Positions 35,531 to 44,393 of a stretch of 64,000 nucleotides of DNA are shown in pieces; positions within the stretch are counted from its first letter, which is position 1, and each line of letters begins with the position of its first letter. The position numbers and the translations under genes are program-made. Source of the DNA: Bdellovibrionales bacterium RIFOXYD12_FULL_39_22 (GTDB taxonomy: Bacteria; Bdellovibrionota; Bacteriovoracia; Bacteriovoracales; Bacteriovoracaceae); NCBI GenBank assembly GCA_001770205.1, contig MEQL01000025.1:56453-120452 (forward strand), in the 5' to 3' direction. The notes under the pieces are model-generated. The model made no database searches. It saw only the letters and a program-made list of their open reading frames with translations, and was not told the DNA's origin.

Positions 35531-38269
35531 TTAGTTCAACATTTCATTAAGGCCTCTAGCTCGCATTCGGGCTTGTTTTTTTATATACTCTTCGACCTGT
35601 CTTAATTTTTTAATAAACGAAGCATCGTTGTTGGTCGTTCCATTTATTTTATAAGCAGTGAACATATCTCCAGCAAAATTTGACTCGCCAAGAAGAGTTT
35701 TTTCAGTTCCACCGTCTTGATAGACAATTAAGAAGGGATATCCAGGAGCAATGATGTCACTATCCAAAATTGCTAACGGATTAAACTCTCCTTCTGAATT
35801 GACAAGATTAAAATCCACTGTCATTTTAGGAAGACCATCGTCATATTTTTTATAATTTAACAAAGCTTTTTTTGCCACCTCTTTAGTTACAGGAGGACCG
35901 GCGAAGATCTCTTTTTTTCGCCCCACTCTTTCAGGCAACTTTCTAGCTTCATCAGTATAATTTTCTTGTCTGACATTTAAGCTGCTACTGCTTCCACCTG
36001 AGCTCTGCCCTGGCTGTGCATAAGTGGGTGTATTACCAACGTTCCCGTTACTTTTAGGAGAACTGCTTGCGCCACGTTTTACAATTGAATCATTCTTATA
36101 ATTTGTTGGTGGATTCCGATCCCAATCATCGACGTCATAATATCGGTCTTGACGTGCAACGAAGGGTTTACCAGAATCTCCTCCCCATAAAGGCCGTCGT
36201 TTGGCCTCGGCAATTTCCGCATCAAGCTCAGCTTGTTTTGCCTTCATACTAGCAAGATCAGCTTCTAACTCTTTAACCTTGGCACTATTTTGTTTTTCTT
36301 TTTGAGAGGCAATTTGCCCTTCGAGATCTTTGATTTTTGCTTGATTATTTCCATTAGCAATATCCAACATCTTGTCATAAATACTATCACCGATCCTCTC
36401 GGCGGCCTCCCTTTTGGCAAATCCTTGGCGCTCTTCGGTGGAATTATCTGTACTGGCAACATTTGAACCACTCTGTCCAACACTTGATCCAATTATACTA
36501 CTACCGCCGCCAATTGATGAAAAATTACTTGCAGATGGTTGCGCTCGCGCTGGTGCATATTGTTTATAATGTTCTTCCACTTGCGAATCGGAGGTAATTT
36601 TAGGCCCACGACTACTTTCGCCAGAAGAAGTGCTTTTGCCTTCTACTGCTTCAAGTCTTCCCGCCAGTGAGTCTGCCACCGGGGCAGCTGCTGCTGGTGC
36701 ACCATCTGGTTGCTTAGTGATAAATGGAACTAGCCAATAATCATTGTGATCATTTTTATCACTCTGTCCGACGCTACTGGAAGTGTTAGAGTTCGAAGCA
36801 AGCGAGTCCCCACGACTTAACTTGTTTTCGCGAACATCTTCAATACCACTTTCTACTAAGCCCTTTTTATACTCATACAAAGATACTAGTCCCACCTCTT
36901 TATTGCACAAAGGATTGTTTTTTCCTTCAGCTCCAGTAGACACCGTCTGCTCCCAACGTTTCTTCCGCGTTTGTCCTTTGCAGTTTGTCTCCCACCAAGA
37001 AATAATTGACTCTCGTGAAGAACAAGCCTGCCCACTACCTTGCTTGGAACAGAGTTCTTTGCATACCTGCTCATTAAAATCCAGGAATCTATCCAACTCG
37101 CTTGAAAAGTTTCTTATCATTGCGCTGGCATCAGGAGTCTGCAAAACAATCTTTCTAACTATACCACGAGAAGGTTCCTCAATATTTTTTGATACATTTT
37201 GACAGACAAATTTATTATATAATGAAAGATCATTAAATTCCTCAAATGGTTGCGCGATAGGATCAACAACAAAGTCTGCAGATGCTTGACAAATCAAGGC
37301 CGCCATCTTTTCAATATTTTTCTCACAAACATCCTGGAGATTTCCCAACTTAGAAGCCGCGACATCAATATATTTACCAATGGCAACATCATCAGAGAAT
37401 GTTGGTCCCGAGCTCAAAAAGTCTTGAAAATTTTCCCCATCTGATACCACAATATTGAATTTGGGATATTTTCGGGAGACTTCCACTAATGACATCAAAT
37501 TATCCATAATCTCATTAGACCCTTTTTCCGTTTTCTTCAAACGGTCTATCATATCAAAAAGATTCTCCCCACTCCTAGTTGCACTTTTTATTAGATTTTG
37601 GTTATCTTTCATCCAATCCAATGCGCTTTGAATTTCTACAAAAACTACCCTTGGTGGCACCATTTTAGCTCGATGAAAATCTACAAAACTGATGCATGTT
37701 TTTCCGTCGCTTCCTGGTTTACTTTTGGCTATGCTAAATAAATCTGCATTTAGCCCGCTTATAAAACTTGCCAGAGCGCTTTCGGCGGACATGGGTTTTA
37801 AATATTCAAAGAAAGATTTGATTTCTGTATCACGATTTTGACAAACAGCTCTTTTTTTAAGCTCTGAAAGCGATAGTTTGTAAGTTTGGCAACTTGCAAT
37901 TTTCCCCGAATTTTCTCCTTTCCCTAAGCTTCTTCCAACGTGCAGATCCAAAATCCCCCTCATGAAAAAGTCGCTAATAAATGCCTTCATCGATTCAAAG
38001 GCAATCTTCTTATTTTTTTTAAGATACTCTTCTTTATTGATCACTCCACCAACCTCAATTTTCTTATGACATTCACACACCGAATTTGGATCTTTACTCA
38101 TGCTCTCTTTTGAACACTCTTTAGTTCCTAGCCCCATTTTGCCCATAACTGACATTTGGTCAGTTAATGATTTTTCAGCTTCTTGAGTACAAATTCCCGT
38201 CATACAATTTTCTTCTGCGCGAGCAAAAGAAAACAACAAAACTAATATTGCCACTAATTTTATCTTCAT
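35531..38269 (-). CDS. Large secreted Cys-containing protein of unknown function
   Basis: The signal peptide (MKIKLVAILVLLFSFARA) is followed by a Cys-rich half (residues 20-450), a Ser/Gly/Asn-rich low-complexity middle (480-620), a coiled coil (residues about 650-700, repeating LEADLASMKAKQAELDAEI), another disordered stretch and a folded C-terminal ~150 residues. The pattern (SSSVGQS, GGGSSIIGSSVGQS) recalls linkers in secreted effectors. No family is recognised. The ATG overlaps the stop of the gene before it by 4 bp (ATGA), so it is translated with it. Confidence 0.75.
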   Translation of the reverse strand: MKIKLVAILVLLFSFARAEENCMTGICTQEAEKSLTDQMSVMGKMGLGTKECSKESMSKDPNSVCECHKKIEVGGVINKEEYLKKNKKIAFESMKAFISDFFMRGILDLHVGRSLGKGENSGKIASCQTYKLSLSELKKRAVCQNRDTEIKSFFEYLKPMSAESALASFISGLNADLFSIAKSKPGSDGKTCISFVDFHRAKMVPPRVVFVEIQSALDWMKDNQNLIKSATRSGENLFDMIDRLKKTEKGSNEIMDNLMSLVEVSRKYPKFNIVVSDGENFQDFLSSGPTFSDDVAIGKYIDVAASKLGNLQDVCEKNIEKMAALICQASADFVVDPIAQPFEEFNDLSLYNKFVCQNVSKNIEEPSRGIVRKIVLQTPDASAMIRNFSSELDRFLDFNEQVCKELCSKQGSGQACSSRESIISWWETNCKGQTRKKRWEQTVSTGAEGKNNPLCNKEVGLVSLYEYKKGLVESGIEDVRENKLSRGDSLASNSNTSSSVGQSDKNDHNDYWLVPFITKQPDGAPAAAAPVADSLAGRLEAVEGKSTSSGESSRGPKITSDSQVEEHYKQYAPARAQPSASNFSSIGGGSSIIGSSVGQSGSNVASTDNSTEERQGFAKREAAERIGDSIYDKMLDIANGNNQAKIKDLEGQIASQKEKQNSAKVKELEADLASMKAKQAELDAEIAEAKRRPLWGGDSGKPFVARQDRYYDVDDWDRNPPTNYKNDSIVKRGASSSPKSNGNVGNTPTYAQPGQSSGGSSSSLNVRQENYTDEARKLPERVGRKKEIFAGPPVTKEVAKKALLNYKKYDDGLPKMTVDFNLVNSEGEFNPLAILDSDIIAPGYPFLIVYQDGGTEKTLLGESNFAGDMFTAYKINGTTNNDASFIKKLRQVEEYIKKQARMRARGLNEMLN

Positions 38270-38991
38270 TTTTTACCTTCTTGTAGTGATGCTACCTGCA
38301 ATAGATCAGCGCTACTCATAGCTCCCATATTGGCGATAAATACAATATATTCTTTCCACATTTGAACTTGAGTTTCTAAACGAGCATTTTGTGGATCTCT
38401 CTTTAGCCGCGCTTCTGCTGCTTTTAACTCTTTGTCTACATAATCATAAATCGTATTTCCACCGGGGTCTTTGTCATTGATGTTACATTTATTATTTTTA
38501 TAAAACTCCACCATCATCCGCTTTCTTCTATTTATTGCTGCGAAAGAAAAAATTGTATCCTCGGCTCCATCCCCTCCAACACAATAGATGGAATTATATA
38601 TGGCAGGATCGTGAATCTTGTAACAATAAGTGGTATCCCTCTCAATCTTATCCAAGACCCTTGTCATAATTCCGCTATAAACAGCAAGGTCATCTCTCCC
38701 AATACAATCACAAATTTTGATCATGGTTACTTCGTTAAAATATTTTGTTAGCGGTGTTACTCTCTTTGCCTTCGGAGGTCGACACGATTCTTCATAATCA
38801 GCTTTTGCCAGAGGAACTATGAATTTCTCAATATCACCGGTCGATATTTTTTGCGGATCTCGATAAGAACAATTATCTAAGCACTCAGAATATCCGCCTC
38901 CAGGATTTTTGTCGGAAGCCACAAGAATGGGAAGCAGACTAAAAAATAAGAGAAAAAACAAACCAAAAAATGAAACGCTAAACTGTTTCAT
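38266..38991 (-). CDS. Secreted Cys-rich protein, partner of the following gene
   Basis: The start at 38991 follows GGGGGAG with an 8-nt gap and begins a signal peptide (MKQFSVSFFGLFFLLFFSLLP). The mature 220 residues include about ten Cys (SECLDNCSY, IKICDCIGR), consistent with disulfides in the periplasm. No family is recognised. It overlaps the downstream gene's start by 4 bp, so the two products probably act together. Confidence 0.75.
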   Translation of the reverse strand: MKQFSVSFFGLFFLLFFSLLPILVASDKNPGGGYSECLDNCSYRDPQKISTGDIEKFIVPLAKADYEESCRPPKAKRVTPLTKYFNEVTMIKICDCIGRDDLAVYSGIMTRVLDKIERDTTYCYKIHDPAIYNSIYCVGGDGAEDTIFSFAAINRRKRMMVEFYKNNKCNINDKDPGGNTIYDYVDKELKAAEARLKRDPQNARLETQVQMWKEYIVFIANMGAMSSADLLQVASLQEGKK

Positions 38992-39159
38992 ACAAAACAC
39001 TCCCCCTGTCGTTTAACCATATAACGCAGCAGCACGACTATGGTATTGACACTTAAATTTTTTCACAGATCATGAGTAAGTCAACTATTTTAAGTTATGC
39101 AAAAATTGCCGTTGGATTGATATGGTAGCTTTGGCAGTATTAAATTATAAGTAGTCATA

Positions 39160-39181
39160 CATCCCTCAAGATACGAGGATG
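39160..39181. terminator. Hairpin downstream of the YcaO/ABC operon
   Basis: CATCC(C)TC pairs with GAGGATG around a short loop, with one bulged base, about 27 bp past the ABC gene stop. There is no U-run, so it is a weak terminator candidate. Confidence 0.3.
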
Positions 39182-39207
39182 TAGTGATGCTTGTTGATGG
39201 GGGCCAG

Positions 39208-40902
39208 CTATGCTGCCGAGCAAATATCCTTAAACTCAGCAGTTTTTTGCACGAATTCTGGTGGGCCATCATGAATAATTTTGCCATTATCAATCAAAAT
39301 TACTCTGGTAAAGCGATTTAGTTCTTCGTAGTCATGAGTAGTGCAAATTACTAAATCAGAAGATAATTTAGAAAAGAGCAAATCCCAAACAACTTGTTTT
39401 ATTTTTCCATTCAACGCTGTAGTCGGTTCATCAAAAATATTAATGGCCCCGATGCGATTAATCACGCGAGCAAGAGATAGTCGTTTGGCCTCTCCTCCCG
39501 AAATGTTTGAAGCTTTTTCAGCAATTCTTTTTTTCTCATCTTGAAAAGAGTGGTTGAGATCAAGTATATCAAATATTTTCTTTTGCGATTCTTCTAATTT
39601 GTCCTGATAAAAGACACTCTCTGCTAAATTACCAGAGATCAAATATGGTGATTGTGGACAATATCTAAGCAAATCAAAATGTGAGCTAGAAGATAGTTTA
39701 TTAAGGGAGACACCATCCACCAGAACATTGTCACGTGACTCTGCTCGCATTCCTGCAGCAATTTCAATAAAGCTACTCTTTCCTTTTCCAGTTGCTCCTA
39801 CTACGGCAACTTTCTCTCCTCGGCCAAACGTTAATTCTTTTTCAATGGTAAAGCTAGATAGGCCCTTAGTAATAATTTGTGGTAGTAGTTTTAATTCCTC
39901 GGCAGTTGTCAACTTTATTCCATCTCTATCAAATGCAGACATAGATAAAGTTGCATTTAGTCCTTTTATATCCACACTAAATTGATCAAAGTGTCTTATA
40001 GATTGTAATAATTGATTGAAGGCAGCGGATAATCTGGCCGTTATGGCCAGAAGTGTGAATAGGTGTCCAATGCTCATCAAATTGTTTTTGATGGAATAAA
40101 TTCCCCAAAACAGTGTTAGTAATAATACCGCATTGGAGGAATTATAAAATAAATTATCAATGAAAGAACCAGATACTGATAATTTAACAGATTTTTCAGC
40201 ATAACTTTTAAAGGGGAAGCTAATACGCGACAGCGCGTATTCGGTGGCCTTTTCGATTTTAAAAATTATTCCATTTGTTAATACTTCTACCATTTCTCCT
40301 GTCACCTCATCTTCCGCATCATTTACCTCATTTAGTTGCTCGCGTCGTTTTTTTATTAACGCTACAACTATTAACTGATGGGCCATTAATACCAATAAGA
40401 TCACAACTAAAAGAGTGGATGCTTTTAAATAGGCCAATATTATTGCCGATATCAAAAGTTCTAATAAAATTGGAATAACCGAAGTGGTTATATGGCCAAG
40501 TAGTTTTTCATGAGCGGTTATTCCTCGTTCAATAGAGTGGACAACCCTGCCAACTTGCTTGTCATCAAAATTATGCATATCCTTTTTTAGAATAATTTCA
40601 ATCCATTTCATGGAATGGGCATAAATATTTTCTTGGACAAATTTTGTTAACGCATATGTTTGCAGTGGAGTGAGAAGTAAAGTTGCAAACCAGATGGTGA
40701 TAAAAATTATAATATTGCCATCTAAATAGCTAAGAGTCTGCCAATTATTATTGAGCTGATCAAAAATTTTACCAGTATAGAGCGGCATTAGCAGAGCAAA
40801 AACCTTTAGGCCCGCGATCAAGCTAAGGGCAGAAACAAATAACCCTCTTTTTTCTTTTATGCAGTCATATAAAAAGGCCAATATTGACTTAATTGTTCTC
40901 AT
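39208..40902 (-). CDS. ABC exporter with fused membrane and ATPase domains (RiPP locus)
   Basis: Six transmembrane helices in the N-terminal ~320 residues are followed by a nucleotide-binding domain with Walker A GATGKGKSS near residue 370, the signature ISGGEAKRLSLAR, Walker B INIFDEPTTAL and the switch His in CTTHD. It is a half-transporter of the MsbA/bacteriocin-exporter type, and lacks a C39 leader-peptidase domain. Its start overlaps the YcaO gene end by 14 bp, so both are co-translated. It probably exports the modified peptide encoded upstream (inference). The last gene of the unit. Confidence 0.9.
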   Translation of the reverse strand: MRTIKSILAFLYDCIKEKRGLFVSALSLIAGLKVFALLMPLYTGKIFDQLNNNWQTLSYLDGNIIIFITIWFATLLLTPLQTYALTKFVQENIYAHSMKWIEIILKKDMHNFDDKQVGRVVHSIERGITAHEKLLGHITTSVIPILLELLISAIILAYLKASTLLVVILLVLMAHQLIVVALIKKRREQLNEVNDAEDEVTGEMVEVLTNGIIFKIEKATEYALSRISFPFKSYAEKSVKLSVSGSFIDNLFYNSSNAVLLLTLFWGIYSIKNNLMSIGHLFTLLAITARLSAAFNQLLQSIRHFDQFSVDIKGLNATLSMSAFDRDGIKLTTAEELKLLPQIITKGLSSFTIEKELTFGRGEKVAVVGATGKGKSSFIEIAAGMRAESRDNVLVDGVSLNKLSSSSHFDLLRYCPQSPYLISGNLAESVFYQDKLEESQKKIFDILDLNHSFQDEKKRIAEKASNISGGEAKRLSLARVINRIGAINIFDEPTTALNGKIKQVVWDLLFSKLSSDLVICTTHDYEELNRFTRVILIDNGKIIHDGPPEFVQKTAEFKDICSAA

Positions 40903-42151
40903 AGTCTCTCCTCGTGAAATAATAATTTTGTGGAACTACCGGCAAACCACTTCGTATCAGGTGAAACCTATCCATACCAGGAATAAAGACTTGAACAATA
41001 GACACTCCTTCATGGTTTAGAATTTCTCGAAACAGTGGTGAAAATCCGGCGGCAAAAAGTTTTTGATTTAAATAGATAACTTGATCTTTTGTACTGGCCG
41101 CGGCCATCCGTTTTGAAAAATGTAATGGCGGCGATAATGGTGAAGATATTTTTTTTAAATCACTAAATTCGATATAAATTAATTTTCTCAAAAGGCCATT
41201 TGCTGACAAGAAAGCAATTGCTTGTTCATCTTCCGCATTTTCTTTTTCGGAGTTAAGTGCAACCAACTGCAAAAGTTCATCCATACTTCGCAATATTGCT
41301 AAATCAAAAGAAAGCGAACTCCCACCTCCGGCCATTGATAATTTAAACTTATATCTGCATCTACTACTATCTTTCAAAAAAGAAAATGCGACAAAAGAGT
41401 TAAATGGAGTCTGTGTAAACACAGTCATGACTTCGCTATTGGTATCACCAACAATTTTTTTTCTTGTAGTTAAAATTTCTGGAGTTGCAAATTCCATCTC
41501 TGAACATATTAAATGCCACTTGATGCCAGTAGAACGGCCAATAAGATCAAGACAAAGTTGAGAGTAGTAATGCCGTTCAATAGTTTCATTTATTCCATGA
41601 AGATACGCATCCTCAAAAGTTATCCCCAAACTTGTACCTGAATTGGAAGAGTATTTTCCCAAGGTCTGCTCTTGCAGCGAGGCCATCTTGGCATAAAATG
41701 GATTGACTAAAACATACGGCACCAGACAATTTCTTTGCGTTATAGCATTCGTAAAATTTACACTTTGAAGTCTATTATTTTTATTATTATCGTTTTCGTA
41801 ACCATGATCGTTATCATTCCTGCTTGCTCTCAAAATTCCATCCAATTTGAATTCATTTTGATCGATAATTTTCGAAAAGGTTGTCGGTTGCAACAATACC
41901 TTTAACGTATCTTGCATAAGAAGATAATGTTCAATTGCCTCGGCCTGTGCCCCGATAGAATGATTTTTTCCTTTACCACTTCCTGCGGCCAATTCATTCC
42001 CGGCCTCATCAAATATGGCCACATGCGAGACTTGTCGACTAGCATCTTTGACTATAGTTTTAGTTTTTAGATGGTATGTATTTAATAAATTTCCAATGGC
42101 CTTGCGCGCCACTTTCGTTGTTGTTGATCGTTCTAGGTTGTACAAATTCAT
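40889..42151 (-). CDS. YcaO-domain protein (azoline/thioamide-forming enzyme family)
   Basis: SIGAQAEAIEHY (E71, E74) and GITFEDAYLHGINETIERHYY (E189, E192, R193) match the ATP/Mg-binding signatures of YcaO proteins, and VVQVFIPGMDRFH near the C-terminus matches the family's late strand. YcaO enzymes use ATP to activate the peptide backbone, forming azolines, amidines or thioamides in ribosomal peptides. Here no partner E1-like, TfuA or dehydrogenase gene lies beside it, so it would be a stand-alone enzyme. Its length (420 aa) is normal. It is placed between a 28-residue peptide gene and an ABC exporter. Confidence 0.88.
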   Translation of the reverse strand: MNLYNLERSTTTKVARKAIGNLLNTYHLKTKTIVKDASRQVSHVAIFDEAGNELAAGSGKGKNHSIGAQAEAIEHYLLMQDTLKVLLQPTTFSKIIDQNEFKLDGILRASRNDNDHGYENDNNKNNRLQSVNFTNAITQRNCLVPYVLVNPFYAKMASLQEQTLGKYSSNSGTSLGITFEDAYLHGINETIERHYYSQLCLDLIGRSTGIKWHLICSEMEFATPEILTTRKKIVGDTNSEVMTVFTQTPFNSFVAFSFLKDSSRCRYKFKLSMAGGGSSLSFDLAILRSMDELLQLVALNSEKENAEDEQAIAFLSANGLLRKLIYIEFSDLKKISSPLSPPLHFSKRMAAASTKDQVIYLNQKLFAAGFSPLFREILNHEGVSIVQVFIPGMDRFHLIRSGLPVVPQNYYFTRRDYENN

Positions 42152-42163
42152 TGGCCCCTACTT

Positions 42164-42193
42164 AATGGCCCGAGGTAATTACCTTGGGCCATT
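42164..42193 (-). promoter_or_regulatory. Near-perfect 30-nt palindrome between precursor and YcaO genes
   Basis: AATGGCCC.AGGTAA and its reverse complement meet with no loop: 14 of 15 base pairs match and the fifteenth is a G-T. It lies in the 54-bp gap between the peptide stop and the YcaO ATG. As RNA it would form a strong hairpin that could attenuate or stabilise the transcript so more peptide than enzyme is made; as DNA it could bind a dimeric regulator. Confidence 0.75.
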
Positions 42194-42205
42194 GATTGAA
42201 AATGA

Positions 42206-42292
42206 CTATTTTAAAGTCTGAAAAAAAGTTGACTCGATAATGGTAATAGGCGGTAATATTGCGCCAATATTTATTTCTGTTCTTCTTCCCAT
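42206..42292 (-). CDS. Candidate 28-residue RiPP precursor peptide
   Basis: An ORF of 28 codons starts with ATG at 42292, preceded by a perfect AAGGAG (42299-42304) six bases upstream, the best ribosome binding site in the neighbourhood. The peptide starts MGRRTEINIG, continues with AILPPITII and ends ESTFFQTLK. It contains Thr and Ser but no Cys, so YcaO chemistry would give methyloxazolines, oxazolines or backbone amidines, not thiazoles. There is no double-Gly leader. Its position directly upstream of ycaO and ABC exporter genes, plus the strong RBS, is the evidence; no homologue is recognised. Confidence 0.55.
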   Translation of the reverse strand: MGRRTEINIGAILPPITIIESTFFQTLK

Positions 42293-42690
42293 AGACTACT
42301 CCTTGTTTGATAATGCGTTATTGCACTTCGTGATGATGCACTTGTGCACAACCTATGCCATTCTCGTTTAGTGAGTAATTAGTGAGTTAGCAAAAAGTAA
42401 GCGTTAACTGTTCTCAAATTGAGTACGTTGAAATTCAATAATTCAATAATTCGTTATGCAATATTTTATCTTCTAAGCAGAATTTTTTAAGCCGGAGTGT
42501 CCAGAATTTGGACGGCCATGAATAATTTACCTTACAGCAGAGTCCTCGACTATATTTTTTTAAAATTATCGCTACAATCAAATTCAACACAAAACGATTT
42601 CGACAGTAGAGTGCTTGTTGACTGTATATGATGAATAAGAAAAACAACTGTTCAATGTCACCTTGACTGTCCAATATAAGGAGATAATTT
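42293..42690. other. Divergent control region of the peptide locus and the 42691 gene
   Basis: About 400 bp without a convincing gene. TGCACTT occurs at 42322-42328 and 42337-42343 (15 bp apart), followed by GTGCAC (42344-42349), on the promoter side of the peptide gene. A GTCCA-gaatt-TGGAC inverted repeat lies at 42500-42514. A 10-nt repeated AATTCAATAATT occurs near 42433. These may be operators. The 138-codon minus-strand frame over this area has no RBS and is not called. Confidence 0.4.
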
Positions 42691-43023
42691 ATGAAAAAAC
42701 TTTTGTTAGTCATTTTAGTAATTGCAATATCCGCGGCAAATATTTTTGCCAAAGATATTTTTGCTGCCAAAAATACTCCAGCGGCGGTTATAGAGTCTGC
42801 CAAAACTTTAAAGTTTGATGACACCAGAATCACCGTAAAAAAAGTTCGCAACCTCGACGGAAACCCTTGTATGCCGGCCGGAGAATCTTACGACGCATCA
42901 TTACAAGTAAGAGAGGCGCAGTATTACCATCCAGAAAAAAACAAAACTATATATAAATGGAAGGTAGTTAAAACAGTCAATATTGATAAAGAAGGCCGCG
43001 TTATGGAAGTGTGCGGCGAATAA
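42691..43023 (+). CDS. Small secreted protein of unknown function
   Basis: A TAAGGAG site seven bases before the ATG and a clear signal peptide (MKKLLLVILVIAISAANIFA) support this 110-aa gene. The mature ~90 residues are beta-rich, with two Cys (GNPCMPAG and MEVCGE) that could form a disulfide. No family is recognised. It is 46 bp upstream of the YiiX-like gene on the same strand. Confidence 0.75.
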   Translation: MKKLLLVILVIAISAANIFAKDIFAAKNTPAAVIESAKTLKFDDTRITVKKVRNLDGNPCMPAGESYDASLQVREAQYYHPEKNKTIYKWKVVKTVNIDKEGRVMEVCGE

Positions 43024-43069
43024 TAACAACTAAATAACAAGGCCAATGAAAAACAAATGGTAGGTGAAT

Positions 43070-44296
43070 ATGAAAAAACTAATCCTTTTAATCCTTCTTC
43101 TCTCAATATCAACTCTCTTCGCACAAAGTATTAGCGAAGTGCCCTATTACTTCGCATTGCCGGTAAGCGCTCATGCAGAGATCAGCGATAGCGACTGGGT
43201 TAAAATTCCGGTGAGGGGAGTAAAAACAGAGCAAGCATATTTACGCGGCTACAGCTTTCAGGAGCGTGGGGCCAATGGTTCCGAAGCACAGAAAGCTGGC
43301 CGCCGCGAGGCCTTTCAAGAACTCTATAGTAAAGGCCTACTGCAAACTGGCGACGTAGTATTAAGTATGCGCCCGGCGTGGGAAGGGACTATTCCTTATT
43401 CCCATATTCAAATGGGCGTCTCTCATGCCAGCCTAGTAATTGTAGAAGATGGAGTAGTAAAAAATTTGGATATGCCTCTCGATGATAACTACAATGGAAA
43501 TGGACTCAATGGCCGCTTTGACGGCAGTCACTTTCAAGAGACTAATCACTACCAAATTCTCCGCAATCGCGTTTTTACCGCCGAACAGCGAGAGAACCTA
43601 ATTGCCTGGGTAAAAGAATTACGCAAAAATTACACAAGCATCCGCGGAAAAAATCTTTTGAAATTTAACTCCAATTATATGGCCCCACGGATTGATAACT
43701 ATGGCCCTGGATACTCTTTCGTTACTACTATGGCCCGCATCATGCTAGGATACGATAAAACCTCCTCCGACTTAATAATGTTTTGCTCTGAATACGTCTG
43801 GGCCATCTTATCACTGGCCAATTGCTCACCTGCTGACTCTGAATTTAAAACGGCCACTCGGGGAGATAGCGCTAGCTGCGTAAAACCCATTTTCAACGCC
43901 ATGTATCTTCTGGAAAGTGAAAATGCTCCAGGACTAACCGAAGGCCCTCTCACTCTTTTAAAATCTATGAGTGACGTTAATGACCTCGAAAAAAATCCAC
44001 TATTATTCACCCTTTTTGCACAGGGAGAAATTGCCGCCCTCTCTAGTGGCCATAAGGCCATCGCCACCAATCCGGCAATTAACATGCTCATTGAAATGCT
44101 AAAGCAAATTTACCCAGCAAAACTTGCCGGAATGGATAAACTTCCGGAAGTAAGTGCTAAAACCTCTGCCATCAATGCCAAGGGCGGCCGCAACTACTCT
44201 CCGACCGCCTTTTTGATAAATACAACCATTGATAGTGCCAACGCTGATCGTAGTTTTGATTACACAGCGACCGTAAGCTTTACTCCGTACTACTAG
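43070..44296 (+). CDS. Secreted YiiX-like (permuted NlpC/P60) protein
   Basis: ATG at 43070, behind TAGGTGA, starts a signal peptide (MKKLILLILLLSISTLFA). LQTGDVVLSMRP opens the permuted papain-like fold, GVSHASLVI carries the predicted His and IMFCSEYVWAIL the Cys, the same order as in the protein at 26769. The C-terminal ~150 residues are helical and specific to this protein. It is likely a periplasmic cysteine peptidase, amidase or lipid hydrolase; the substrate is unknown. Confidence 0.72.
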   Translation: MKKLILLILLLSISTLFAQSISEVPYYFALPVSAHAEISDSDWVKIPVRGVKTEQAYLRGYSFQERGANGSEAQKAGRREAFQELYSKGLLQTGDVVLSMRPAWEGTIPYSHIQMGVSHASLVIVEDGVVKNLDMPLDDNYNGNGLNGRFDGSHFQETNHYQILRNRVFTAEQRENLIAWVKELRKNYTSIRGKNLLKFNSNYMAPRIDNYGPGYSFVTTMARIMLGYDKTSSDLIMFCSEYVWAILSLANCSPADSEFKTATRGDSASCVKPIFNAMYLLESENAPGLTEGPLTLLKSMSDVNDLEKNPLLFTLFAQGEIAALSSGHKAIATNPAINMLIEMLKQIYPAKLAGMDKLPEVSAKTSAINAKGGRNYSPTAFLINTTIDSANADRSFDYTATVSFTPYY

Positions 44297-44329
44297 TCTT
44301 AATACTAACCCAACCTCCGACCTTAATAT

Positions 44330-44355
44330 CAAGGGCCAACTCTGCTTGGCCCTTG
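44330..44355. promoter_or_regulatory. 10-bp inverted repeat overlapping the dinB promoter
   Basis: CAAGGGCCAA (44330-44339) and TTGGCCCTTG (44346-44355) form a perfect hairpin with a 6-nt loop. The right arm covers the first bases of the dinB -35 box (44353-44358). It could end the preceding transcript or serve as a repressor operator; there is no U-run. Confidence 0.6.
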
Positions 44356-44381
44356 ACTTACGCACAAGTTACGCTTACGAT
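44353..44381 (+). promoter_or_regulatory. dinB promoter
   Basis: TTGACT (44353-44358), 17 bp, then TACGAT (44376-44381). The ATG is 12 nt beyond, so the leader is very short. No SOS-type LexA box of known form is visible, but the overlapping 10-bp palindrome could be its equivalent. Confidence 0.6.
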
Positions 44382-44393
44382 ATAAAGCATCCT

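Noticed and set aside
42435..42851. 138-codon minus-strand frame over the start of the 42691 gene
   Set aside because: No RBS; overlaps a gene with signal peptide and strong Shine-Dalgarno; no coding-like composition.
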